In this document: positions 1-7,316 of the stretch, in pieces | Numbering within the stretch: position 1 is the first letter of the stretch | How the letters are laid out: each line of letters begins with the position of its first letter | Assembly: GCF_949287625.1 (NCBI RefSeq) | Contig: NZ_CASEGO010000075.1 | Coordinates: forward strand, 1 to 14,466 | Direction of reading: 5' to 3' | Origin: an uncultured Brachyspira sp. | GTDB taxonomy: Bacteria; Spirochaetota; Brachyspiria; Brachyspirales; Brachyspiraceae | DNA: 14,466 bases | The notes under the pieces: generated by a model | The model's input: only the letters and a program-made list of their open reading frames with translations | Told to the model about the DNA's origin: nothing | The model's database searches: none | Made by a program: the position numbers and the translations under genes

Positions 1-3
1 CAT

Positions 4-60
4 AGGTATTCCTTTTTGTTTGTTGTGATAATTTAAATTATAAGGAATACCTCCTTTTTT
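4..60 (+). terminator. Hairpin with T-tract at the left edge
   Basis: An 11-base perfect inverted repeat (AGGTATTCCTT at 4-14, AAGGAATACCT at 42-52) encloses a 27-base AT loop and is followed by CC and a run of T. The T-run on the right suggests termination of a plus-strand transcript entering from outside the window. The loop is long for a classical terminator, so an operator or a mobile-element end is an alternative. Confidence 0.45.
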
Positions 61-100
61 TAAACTAAAACTGTGCAATATCTATGGCTCTTAAACAAGG

Positions 101-129
101 TTGTAAAATTATGTAATTTATATTATTAT
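101..129 (+). promoter_or_regulatory. Putative promoter of the MBL-fold gene
   Basis: TTGTAA (101-106) and TATTAT (124-129) are separated by 17 bases. Transcription would start near 136, giving a short leader that contains the GGAG ribosome-binding site 7 bases before the ATG at 152. In DNA this AT-rich, -10-like words are common, so this is moderate evidence only. Confidence 0.4.
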
Positions 130-151
130 ATAAAAGTATTGGAGTATATTT

Positions 152-1234
152 ATGAGTAATTATGAAATTGATTTTATAGAAGTAGGAGATAGTAGTGCAG
201 ATGCCATAGCATTAAGATATAAAATTAATGATTATGATGATTATACTGTAATGGTAATAGATGGAGGCAATAAAGAAACAGGAGAAAATCTAGTTAATCA
301 TATTATAAAATATTATAATACTAAACATATAAACTATGTTATTAATACCCACCCTGATTCTGACCATTCTTCTGGATTAACAGTTGTACTTGAAAACCTA
401 AAAGTTGATCGACTATATATGCATAGACCATGGGAACATATAGATGAAATTTTAAATAAAGCAACTTTAGGAGATGAAAGAGTAACAGAAAATAGTTTAA
501 AAAATAGATTTAAAACCACTTATTATAAATTTGCGTATCAATTAGAAGAAATAGCAAAAAATAGGAATATAAAAATAATAGAACCATTTGCAGGTACAGA
601 AATAGGAATATTTAAGGTATTATCACCATCAAAAGAATTTTATTTAGATTTAATAATAAACTCTGATAAAACTTATGAATTAGAAGGAAAGTATAATGAT
701 AATAAATTGATAAATGAAAACAAAGAAAATTTATTTTCTAATATAAAAAATAAAATAAAAGAATGTTTTAATATAGATACCTTAGAAACAGACCCTACAA
801 CATCAAATGAAAATAATACTAGCGTAATTATGCATGGAATAATAGATAATAAAGGTATATTATTTACAGGAGATGCTGGAGTAATTGCTTTAAATAAAGC
901 TTATGAATTTAAAAAAGATATAAAAGATAAATTATACTTTATGCAAATTCCACATCATGGAAGTAAACATAATATTAATTCTGATGTATTAAATAAAATT
1001 GTAGGAAAGATTATTTCTATAAATGATCCTAAAACTAAAACAGCATATGTATCAGCTGGAAAAAATGATAAAAAACATCCTAGAAAATGTGTAACAAATG
1101 CATTTTATAGAAGAGGATTCAAGATTTATACAAATAAAAAAGGTACTATATGTCAATTTCATAATACTCCTTTACGATATGGTTGGAATTCTCCAAAAGA
1201 ACTAGATTTTTTTGATGAATATTATGAAGAATAA
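152..1234 (+). CDS. ComEC/Rec2-like soluble metallo-beta-lactamase-fold hydrolase
   Basis: A 360-residue protein with the metallo-beta-lactamase fold signature of the ComEC/Rec2 nuclease-like branch, but without the ComEC membrane domains. Visible elements are a DGG turn (37-39), the metal motif THPDSDH (66-72), a GD pair in FTGDAG (D241) and PHHGSKH (267-273, H268/H269). The C-terminal KHP...RGFKIYTNKKGT stretch resembles the end of the ComEC MBL domain. The metal motif is HxDxDH: the usual second histidine is Asp69. Residues 165-220 form a charged insert between the two halves. There is no signal peptide or membrane segment, so it is probably cytosolic. Related domains act on nucleic acids or phosphodiesters; the substrate here is unknown. 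The ATG has GGAG 7 bases upstream. Its stop lies 2 bases from that of the convergent membrane protein. Fold assignment is confident; function is not. Confidence 0.85.
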   Translation: MSNYEIDFIEVGDSSADAIALRYKINDYDDYTVMVIDGGNKETGENLVNHIIKYYNTKHINYVINTHPDSDHSSGLTVVLENLKVDRLYMHRPWEHIDEILNKATLGDERVTENSLKNRFKTTYYKFAYQLEEIAKNRNIKIIEPFAGTEIGIFKVLSPSKEFYLDLIINSDKTYELEGKYNDNKLINENKENLFSNIKNKIKECFNIDTLETDPTTSNENNTSVIMHGIIDNKGILFTGDAGVIALNKAYEFKKDIKDKLYFMQIPHHGSKHNINSDVLNKIVGKIISINDPKTKTAYVSAGKNDKKHPRKCVTNAFYRRGFKIYTNKKGTICQFHNTPLRYGWNSPKELDFFDEYYEE

Positions 1235-1236
1235 AA

Positions 1237-1887
1237 TTATTGCTTTTCTTTAGTTAAATCAAAGGCTATAACATTTGTAACAAATTTTAATGCTTTACTA
1301 TGTGTTATAATAAAACTCAAAAATAACATAAATATTAGAAATATTATATAGTATAAATGAAATGAAAATATTTTTAAAGTAAAAATATTTATAACATATA
1401 ATATTAAAATAAAGAAAGTATTAAAAAAAATATCTCTACATAATAGAAAATCTCTTTGAGAATAAAAAATTACAGATTGATTTCTATTTGATGAATATAT
1501 TTTATACCACTCTGAATTTTCATATTCATACTTTTCATTTTTATCAGTAGGAATATTTCTATATATATTTTCATATTTTGTTAAAACCTCATTTCTTGTA
1601 AATCTTATATCTTTTAATTTGCCATTTTCTATTTTAGAAAAAATTATTTTAGCTGGAAGTTTTTTAAAACCAAAAAATTCTATTATGGTTTCTTTATATG
1701 AAAATATTGAATCTAAAATAAATGAAAAGATATATATTAAAGATGTTCCTAAAAGTAAACTAAAATTTTTATTAAAAATATCATTTAAAGATATATTATT
1801 TTTATCTTCTATATAAAATAAGACTATTAAACAAGCTATTGAATAATATTTAAGTTCTTTATTTCTATAATCTTTTAAATCTTTCAT
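1237..1887 (-). CDS. Small membrane protein with two N-terminal and two C-terminal helices, unknown function
   Basis: A 216-residue protein I do not recognise. Hydrophobic segments lie near residues 13-26, 42-62, 153-171 and 176-195. They frame a soluble middle (65-150) with a distinctive stretch: ENSEWYKIY (123-131), then a V and a SQRDFLLCRDIF block (143-154). This two-helix, soluble, two-helix layout resembles small membrane effectors found with bacterial immune sensors (for example S-4TM-type proteins), but that is topology only. I chose the ATG at 1887 because GAGG lies 6 bases upstream; a TTG four codons further up would overlap that site. It faces the MBL-fold gene tail to tail with no terminator between them, so their 3' ends probably overlap as antisense RNAs. 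Very low G+C suggests accessory origin. Confidence 0.7.
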   Translation of the reverse strand: MKDLKDYRNKELKYYSIACLIVLFYIEDKNNISLNDIFNKNFSLLLGTSLIYIFSFILDSIFSYKETIIEFFGFKKLPAKIIFSKIENGKLKDIRFTRNEVLTKYENIYRNIPTDKNEKYEYENSEWYKIYSSNRNQSVIFYSQRDFLLCRDIFFNTFFILILYVINIFTLKIFSFHLYYIIFLIFMLFLSFIITHSKALKFVTNVIAFDLTKEKQ

Positions 1888-1921
1888 ACATGTCCTCAAT
1901 AATATTTTATAAATAATTTAA

Positions 1922-1949
1922 ATTATAAATAAAAACCTTAAATTATCAA
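1922..1949 (-). promoter_or_regulatory. Putative promoter of the four-helix membrane protein gene
   Basis: Read on the minus strand, TTGATA (1949-1944) and TATAAT (1927-1922) are spaced by 16 bases. The leader of about 28 bases carries the GAGG site before the ATG at 1887. The -35 hexamer lies at the very edge of the long direct repeat that starts here. Confidence 0.5.
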
Positions 1950-2195
1950 CCCACTATATATACCATTAAATCTAAACAAGGGCTAACAGCCCGAGCCATA
2001 AAATTAATAAAAATTTTTTTTGCTTCTTTTTTTCAAAAAAAGAAGTATAACTCAATACCAGAAATAAAGAGTTATACCTCAAGATTGTAAATGTTTTTTG
2101 TTTCTTTTTTACAAAAAAGAAATGCCATTTTTTTGGTTCTTTTTTTGGGCAAGCAAAAAAAGAACAGTGAAAAAGTTTGCTTTCTTTACAAAGAA
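1942..2195. repeat. Long direct repeat, copy A: chain of inverted repeats
   Basis: About 250 bases that recur in the same orientation at 7829-8072. Shared blocks include ATTATCAA, AAACAAGGGCTAACAG (1974-1989), GTATAACTC...GAGTTATAC (2045-2053/2069-2077) and the terminal TTTGCTTTCTTTACAAAGAA. The copy is a chain of self-complementary units: 2023-2045 (11-base arms), 2045-2077 (9-base arms), 2101-2122 (10-base arms), 2136-2165 (12-base arms, loop GGCAAG) and 2182-2195. It ends exactly at the stop codon of the restriction gene and fills the gap between that gene and the membrane protein. I see no gene in it; the plus-strand open frame over 2091-2324 is a shadow. Confidence 0.85.
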
Positions 2196-5100
2196 CTAAC
2201 CCTCAATAATCCTTATCTCTTCCTCGCTCAACCCATACAAAGAGTATACAATTTTATCAACTTCCCCCTCAATCTCCGAAGTGTCCTTGTTCTCTTTTTT
2301 AGCAATGATTATTTTATCTACTAATTGTATTATATCTTTTTCAATTTTTTCATCAACTTCTATAATAGGTAAAACCTCTATATACATACCTAACATTCTT
2401 ATTGCTGAATCCCCTAATATAACATTATTATTTTTAAAAAACCACCAATAAAGTTTAGAATTCAATAAAGACAATAAAACTTTTAAATTATATTTTTTAC
2501 TAGTCATTATATAACCTGTATTACCTATGAATGACTTGCATTCATCTAAAGCATATGAAGCTTCTTGACAAATTTCTTGGTATATAATTTTGTCTTTTTC
2601 AAAATCTTCATAATAAGAAGCAGCACATCTTTGCAATGCATACCATTCATAACGTATACCTGTTTCTGCTTTATTTCTTTTTTGAAGTTGCTCTTTAAAA
2701 TTAAGTAAATGATTATATATTGCTTTATAATTATTTTTAAATTCTTCCTCTGCCTTTAAAGAAGCACCGATTATAGTATTATCTTTATTTAAAGGAAAAT
2801 GCCAAGGTATAAATAATAGATATAAATTATTATAATCATAACAATACCTTTTTATATCTCTTCCCCTAAGTAAAGGTTTGATAACTTCTGCACTCTTTTT
2901 ATCTTCTTTAATAAGCCTATCCTTAGTTTCCTCATCAATAATAAAAGCATCATTAAATCCAGTTGTTATTCCTCTATTTATTTCAATACCATAATCTTTT
3001 AAAGACTTATATTTAGATATTTTATTTAATATACTATTTTCATCTTCATTTAAAATTATCCAAGAGCTGTTATCTTTCTTAGGATAAATAAAACACTCTT
3101 TTTCTACGCCTGATAATTTATCTTTTTTAGAGCTGATAATATCATCGCATAAACTTATTTTATACGCATTAATTTTCTCCTGAATATCTGCTTTACGCTT
3201 ACCATAACTGATGATATTAGTATCCACCGTAGCACTTTCAAACCAATTAGCACCCAAGTCTATAACCTCATAAACATAAGCCCTATCATATAAAAACTTC
3301 CTCGTCCTCTCTCCATAACCCGCACGCATCCACTTATTAGATATTACTGCACTTACAATACCGATGTCATCAATCAATTTATTAAAAGTCATTTCCATAA
3401 ATAATTGATAAATATCTGCAACTTTGCTGTCTTTCTTATCAAAATAATCTAAATATTGATGATTTCCTGTAAGCTGAAAATATGGCGGATTCATTATCAC
3501 CAAATCAAATTTATCTACTCCAAACATCAAACCGCTGTCAAAAAAATCATAGCTTTTTAGCATGTCAAACGGATTATAATTTTCTAATTTCGCATTATGA
3601 TTAGAATACTCTTTGATAAGCCTTAAAATCTCCTTTCTTATACCATTCTTATTCTCATAACTCGCATTAAAATACTCCCGCATATTTTTGATAAGCTCAT
3701 TCTTATCCCAAGTAAGAGATATCAAATTCACTTCTTTATCATCAAGCTCTATCAAACTATTAGCCGATACTATTTTAAATTCCAAATTAGGAAGTATTTC
3801 CAAATCTATAAACTTCTCATCGCTTTTTATATCCGTATAATAACTGCTCTTTAATAATTCTATCCATAACCTTAAACGGCATATATTTACAGAGTTCGGA
3901 TTTATATCAACCCCATAAAGCTGATTACTTATAATATGCTCCTTAGCTTCAAATAATGTCTTTTCTATCTCCTGCTTTCTCTCTGTAATACTATCATTTT
4001 CTATATTATACTTAAAATGAGTACCATCTATATAATTTATAACAAGCTCATCTTCCGATATATTAACATCTATATTATCATGCAAAACTCTAAACTCGCT
4101 CTTTATCCTTATAAGCTCATTCAAACAAGCAACCAAAAAGTGTCCGCTTCCGCATGCAGGATCTATTATCTTTATAGAGTTCAAAATATCTTTTATATTA
4201 TCCCTATAAATATGTATATTAGCCCTCACATAATTTTTTACTTCTTCTATATTATTAAAATGCGTATCTGTAAAATATTTATTAAACTTCTCAATTATAA
4301 TCTTCTCTATGCTGTACCTTGACATATACATAGTAATAGCAGGCGGAGTAAAATGCGAACCGTCTTTATAACCGTTAAGCCTTTCAAATACAAGACCCAA
4401 AACTGAAGATTTTATTATTGTATTTTTATCTGCATTCTTAGCATCAGCATTAAATACATAACAATTCAAAAATCTAAGTATATACTCCAAAAATGTTAAT
4501 TGACTGCTGTTAAAATCCCTATCATTATAAAGTATGCTTCCAGACATTACTTTCATTCTTGAATCATTATTCAATTTTGTTATAGAAAAAATCAGCTCAT
4601 CTTTACCCTCTTCAAATAATGAACTGTTAAGATAAGGTATATAATTATAATCATTACTAGATGACCTCATATTTTTAGGCTTAGCAAGCACATTAAAAAA
4701 TAATGTATATAAATAATTATAATCTTTAATCTTAAAAGGATTTAATATATCCAAATGCTTATCATTTCTAAAAGTTCTAAGCTGTGCCTCAAGTATCTTC
4801 AAAAATAATATTCTATTAACCCATATAATATTAAGTTTCAAAGCCTCATCAAATATTTCATTTTCATTTGCTTTATCACTGCTATTTCTAATTACGTCCA
4901 TAGTAAGCCTTATTAAACTATTATGAACATTAGATAAACGCAATTTTTTTTCTTTATCTTCTTCAAGCCCCATCATATAAATTATTTCTTTATAAAAAGT
5001 ATTCGATATAGAATTAATATCATTTCCAAGTTTAACAGAACAAATATTATAAGAATTAAAAAACCTGTATATAAGAGTCTCATCATCATTAAATAAATCT

Positions 5101-5687
5101 ATCTTATATCCGATAACTTCAAGATTAATATTCTCTAAAAATCCGCCGCAAATCTTATAAAAAGTTTCATTTTTTACTTTACTGTTTTCATTAAAATAAT
5201 TTACTATCTGATTATCATTAATAAGTTTTTCAAAATCATATTTGGAAAATAAATATACTTTTTCAAAATTAGTAATAATAATATTATCAATATTAAAATC
5301 TTTATTATCTTTATTTTTTCTGCTTTTATAGTAATAAAGTATAGTCTGATAAAAACCTTTATAAAAATAATCATTATCTTTTATCATTTCTTCTTCATTA
5401 TTATAGTTTTTAGTCTCTATAATAGTTTTAATATTGTCATCAAATTTGATAACCAAATCTATTTTACCTTTTGTATTGCTGTCATATCCGAAAGCATTAA
5501 CTAAAAATTTATTTAATATACCCTTACAATGTTCTTCTGTCTCACCTTTATCTTTAGCATTATTTATTTGATTTCTATACCACTTAATATCTCTTTTAAA
5601 AAAATCCAATTTATCATTATCAATTTCATAGTTCAATAGATTTCTTAATTTTAATAATTCTTTTGCATTTTTAGTAATAGACTTCAT
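2196..5687 (-). CDS. Single-chain restriction-modification enzyme (type IIG-like, Eco57I-family methyltransferase with nuclease domain)
   Basis: A 1163-residue fusion of cutting, methylating and recognition functions. Residues 1-150 hold a PD-(D/E)XK-type nuclease with D77 and E91-T-K93. The methyltransferase follows: DPACGSGHF (509-517, AdoMet-binding motif I), YGVDINP (591-597) and the catalytic NPPY (733-736) inside FDLVIMNPPY, indicating N6-adenine methylation. Residues 900-1110 (GITTGFNDAF, LLRGRDIKRY) match the TaqI-like C-terminal specificity region. All key residues are present and the frame is intact, so it should be active without a separate restriction gene. The frame stays open for 75 codons upstream, but that stretch contains a terminator and the promoter. 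I therefore start at the ATG at 5687, which has GGAG 8 bases upstream. It is divergent from the ImmA/PIN operon. It resembles PglX/BREX-type methylases only in the MTase core; the nuclease motif argues for type IIG. Confidence 0.9.
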   Translation of the reverse strand: MKSITKNAKELLKLRNLLNYEIDNDKLDFFKRDIKWYRNQINNAKDKGETEEHCKGILNKFLVNAFGYDSNTKGKIDLVIKFDDNIKTIIETKNYNNEEEMIKDNDYFYKGFYQTILYYYKSRKNKDNKDFNIDNIIITNFEKVYLFSKYDFEKLINDNQIVNYFNENSKVKNETFYKICGGFLENINLEVIGYKIDLFNDDETLIYRFFNSYNICSVKLGNDINSISNTFYKEIIYMMGLEEDKEKKLRLSNVHNSLIRLTMDVIRNSSDKANENEIFDEALKLNIIWVNRILFLKILEAQLRTFRNDKHLDILNPFKIKDYNYLYTLFFNVLAKPKNMRSSSNDYNYIPYLNSSLFEEGKDELIFSITKLNNDSRMKVMSGSILYNDRDFNSSQLTFLEYILRFLNCYVFNADAKNADKNTIIKSSVLGLVFERLNGYKDGSHFTPPAITMYMSRYSIEKIIIEKFNKYFTDTHFNNIEEVKNYVRANIHIYRDNIKDILNSIKIIDPACGSGHFLVACLNELIRIKSEFRVLHDNIDVNISEDELVINYIDGTHFKYNIENDSITERKQEIEKTLFEAKEHIISNQLYGVDINPNSVNICRLRLWIELLKSSYYTDIKSDEKFIDLEILPNLEFKIVSANSLIELDDKEVNLISLTWDKNELIKNMREYFNASYENKNGIRKEILRLIKEYSNHNAKLENYNPFDMLKSYDFFDSGLMFGVDKFDLVIMNPPYFQLTGNHQYLDYFDKKDSKVADIYQLFMEMTFNKLIDDIGIVSAVISNKWMRAGYGERTRKFLYDRAYVYEVIDLGANWFESATVDTNIISYGKRKADIQEKINAYKISLCDDIISSKKDKLSGVEKECFIYPKKDNSSWIILNEDENSILNKISKYKSLKDYGIEINRGITTGFNDAFIIDEETKDRLIKEDKKSAEVIKPLLRGRDIKRYCYDYNNLYLLFIPWHFPLNKDNTIIGASLKAEEEFKNNYKAIYNHLLNFKEQLQKRNKAETGIRYEWYALQRCAASYYEDFEKDKIIYQEICQEASYALDECKSFIGNTGYIMTSKKYNLKVLLSLLNSKLYWWFFKNNNVILGDSAIRMLGMYIEVLPIIEVDEKIEKDIIQLVDKIIIAKKENKDTSEIEGEVDKIVYSLYGLSEEEIRIIEG

Positions 5688-5695
5688 AAACAACA

Positions 5696-5742
5696 CTCCA
5701 ATCGTAATGATATTATTATACAGTAAAACAAAATAAAAACAA
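5696..5742 (-). promoter_or_regulatory. Promoter and ribosome-binding site of the restriction gene
   Basis: On the minus strand TTGTTT (5742-5737) and TATAAT (5720-5715) are 16 bases apart, and GGAG (5699-5696) precedes the ATG at 5687 by 8 bases. The short leader of about 20 bases rules out the longer open frame that begins at 5912. Confidence 0.55.
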
Positions 5743-5745
5743 ACA

Positions 5746-5778
5746 AAAAGGACAGCCATTATTAACAGCCGCCCTTTT
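5746..5778 (-). terminator. Minus-strand terminator, near-copy of the ileS terminator
   Basis: Read on the minus strand, AAAAGGGCGGCTG and TGGCTGTCCTTTT form a 13-pair stem with several G-U pairs and a 7-base loop, followed by more U. The wobbles pair only in minus-strand RNA, which fixes the direction. It closely resembles the hairpin after ileS (8083-8115). It would stop a transcript coming from about 5800-6100, where no confident gene exists. Confidence 0.65.
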
Positions 5779-5831
5779 ATTTTCTCAATAATATTTAATA
5801 AATTAATAATAAAAATATTTAAACTAAAAAA

Positions 5832-5922
5832 ATGCAGTCTTTGGGTTCTAGACGCATATGTGATTTGTATTGGTTCCAAAAGAAGTGGTAATTGGCAGTC
5901 TGCTCCGCACAACTATAAATAA
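5832..5922 (+). pseudogene. GC-rich patch with a split short ORF, origin unknown
   Basis: Positions 5832-5910 are about 44% G+C (35 of 79 bases by hand count) amid DNA near 20%. On the plus strand an ATG at 5832 opens a frame (MQSLGSRRICDLYWFQ...) that stops after 19 codons. If one A is removed from the AAAA at 5878-5881, it continues as RSGNWQSAPHNYK to a TAA at 5920-5922. No ribosome-binding site is visible. It may be a decayed gene end, part of an interspersed repeat, or a non-coding RNA read on the minus strand into the terminator at 5778-5746. The minus-strand frame 5819-6100 through this patch has no ribosome-binding site and low-complexity content, so I do not call it. Confidence 0.35.
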
Positions 5923-6103
5923 AATGAATTTTGAAACAAGTATGATATAAAACAGACAATTTAAATTTATAACACAATACCCAAACCTCACATTTTGCAA
6001 CTAAATGTACATATATAAATTGCATCAAATATACCACAAATACAAACACAGAAATATTTTCTTTAAATTTACCTTTACATATAAAACAAATATATAACAA
6101 TAC
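5923..6103. other. Gene-free AT-rich spacer
   Basis: Between the GC-rich patch and the promoter of the ImmA-like gene I see no ribosome-binding site with a plausible frame, no strong hairpin and no repeat. It separates the divergent restriction gene and the regulator/PIN operon. Confidence 0.5.
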
Positions 6104-6131
6104 TTGAGTTTTAATATATTCTATATATAAT
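6104..6131 (+). promoter_or_regulatory. Promoter of the XRE/ImmA-PIN operon, probably leaderless
   Basis: TTGAGT (6104-6109) and TATAAT (6126-6131) are 16 bases apart. The ATG begins at 6138, where transcription would be expected to start, and there is no Shine-Dalgarno sequence before it. A short AT inverted repeat (TATATT at 6115-6120, AATATA at 6129-6134) covers the -10 and could be an operator for the XRE domain, but it is low in information. Confidence 0.5.
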
Positions 6132-6137
6132 ATAATT

Positions 6138-7316
6138 ATGAGTAAGGATAATAAAATAAAAATTAACCCTAATATACTAAAATGGGCATTAAATAATTTA
6201 AATTATAGCATATCTCACTTTGCTAAAAAAATTAATGTAAAAGAGCACATTGTTCAAAAATGGCTCAATGGAGAAGATTATCCTACATATAAACAATTAG
6301 AAAAAATATCATATGAAGCATTAAAAATATCTACTACAATGTTTTTTTTTGATGAAATTCCAAAAGAAAATTTAAAAGCATATTTTAGAACTACATCAAA
6401 TTATACTCTTGAAAATTTAGACCCAAATATAATGATATTTATAAAAAAAATAAAATATTTACAAAATGATTTATTAGAACTTTTTAATAATAAAAATCCA
6501 AGTAATAATTTTATACTTGATAAAATAAAAGAAATAGATAATAATAACATAGCTTATATAGCTTTAAAACTTAGAGATATATTAAATATAGATATTAATG
6601 CACAAAAAAACTTTAAAAAACCAGAAATAGCTTTAAAAAAATGGAGAGATGCCATAGAAAAAAATGGAATATTAATTAGAAAAAATGCCTTAAAAAATAA
6701 CGATATATCAGGTTTTTGCTTATATGATAAAGTTTTTCCAATTATAGTTATTAATAATTCTCTGCCATTTAATAGACAAATATTTACTATTTTTCATGAA
6801 ATAGCTCATTTAATATTTAAAGTTAGCGGAATAGATGAAATTGATGAAAATTTTTCTAATTTAGCAAACAATAGTAAAAATATAGAAATTTTATGTAATA
6901 ATTTTGCTTCAGAATTTTTATTGCCAAAAAACGAAATATTAAAATTCTCAAATTATAAAATAGATGATGATATAATATTAAATATTTCAAAAGACTTTTC
7001 TGTTAGTAGAGAAGTTGTTGTAAAAAGATGTTTAGATATCAATTTAATAGAACAAAATCAGTATAATGAATATATAAAAAAATACACTAAAGAATATTTT
7101 AATTATAAAAGGAAAAATAATAATAAAAAAAGTGGGGGAAGTTTTTATAACACACATTTTTCATATTTAGGTGAAAACTACATTAAATTGATATTTAATG
7201 AATATTATGAAGATAAAATTAATAGAAACGAATTACTTAACTTTTTAGATCTTAATAAAGATGAATATGCAGATAAAATAGAAAGTCTATTATACAATAG
7301 GGAAGAAAAAGAATGA
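6138..7316 (+). CDS. XRE-family regulator fused to ImmA/IrrE metallopeptidase
   Basis: A 392-residue protein. Residues 10-60 form a helix-turn-helix of the XRE type (ISHFAKKINV...VQKWLNGEDYPTYKQL). Residues 165-300 are an ImmA/IrrE (COG2856) peptidase with the zinc motif HEIAH (220-224) and a likely third ligand E250 in IEILCNNFASEFLLP. The C-terminal 320-392 GGSFYNTHFSYLG block is typical of the ImmA-like partner of DUF4411 proteins. Family members act as repressors or antitoxin-like proteins and may cleave regulators. The stop overlaps the start of the PIN-like gene by 4 bases (ATGA), so the two are translationally coupled. No Shine-Dalgarno site precedes the ATG; the -10 box is 6 bases upstream, so translation is probably leaderless. 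A run of nine T at 6342-6350 encodes Phe69-71 and is a possible slippage site. Confidence 0.88.
   Translation: MSKDNKIKINPNILKWALNNLNYSISHFAKKINVKEHIVQKWLNGEDYPTYKQLEKISYEALKISTTMFFFDEIPKENLKAYFRTTSNYTLENLDPNIMIFIKKIKYLQNDLLELFNNKNPSNNFILDKIKEIDNNNIAYIALKLRDILNIDINAQKNFKKPEIALKKWRDAIEKNGILIRKNALKNNDISGFCLYDKVFPIIVINNSLPFNRQIFTIFHEIAHLIFKVSGIDEIDENFSNLANNSKNIEILCNNFASEFLLPKNEILKFSNYKIDDDIILNISKDFSVSREVVVKRCLDINLIEQNQYNEYIKKYTKEYFNYKRKNNNKKSGGSFYNTHFSYLGENYIKLIFNEYYEDKINRNELLNFLDLNKDEYADKIESLLYNREEKE

Noticed and set aside
2091..2324. Plus-strand open frame of 77 codons
   Set aside because: It runs through the hairpin repeat and into the antisense of the restriction gene; composition follows the T-runs.
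2196..5687. BREX PglX methylase
   Set aside because: A nuclease motif (D77, E91-x-K93) is fused to it and no other BREX gene is present in the window.
5688..5912. N-terminal 75-codon extension of the restriction enzyme
   Set aside because: It contains a terminator hairpin and the -35/-10 boxes, lacks a ribosome-binding site and has no family similarity; the ATG at 5687 has GGAG.
5819..6100. Minus-strand open frame of 93 codons
   Set aside because: No ribosome-binding site, low-complexity hydrophobic content, and half of it crosses the GC-rich patch whose plus-strand frame is equally coding-like.
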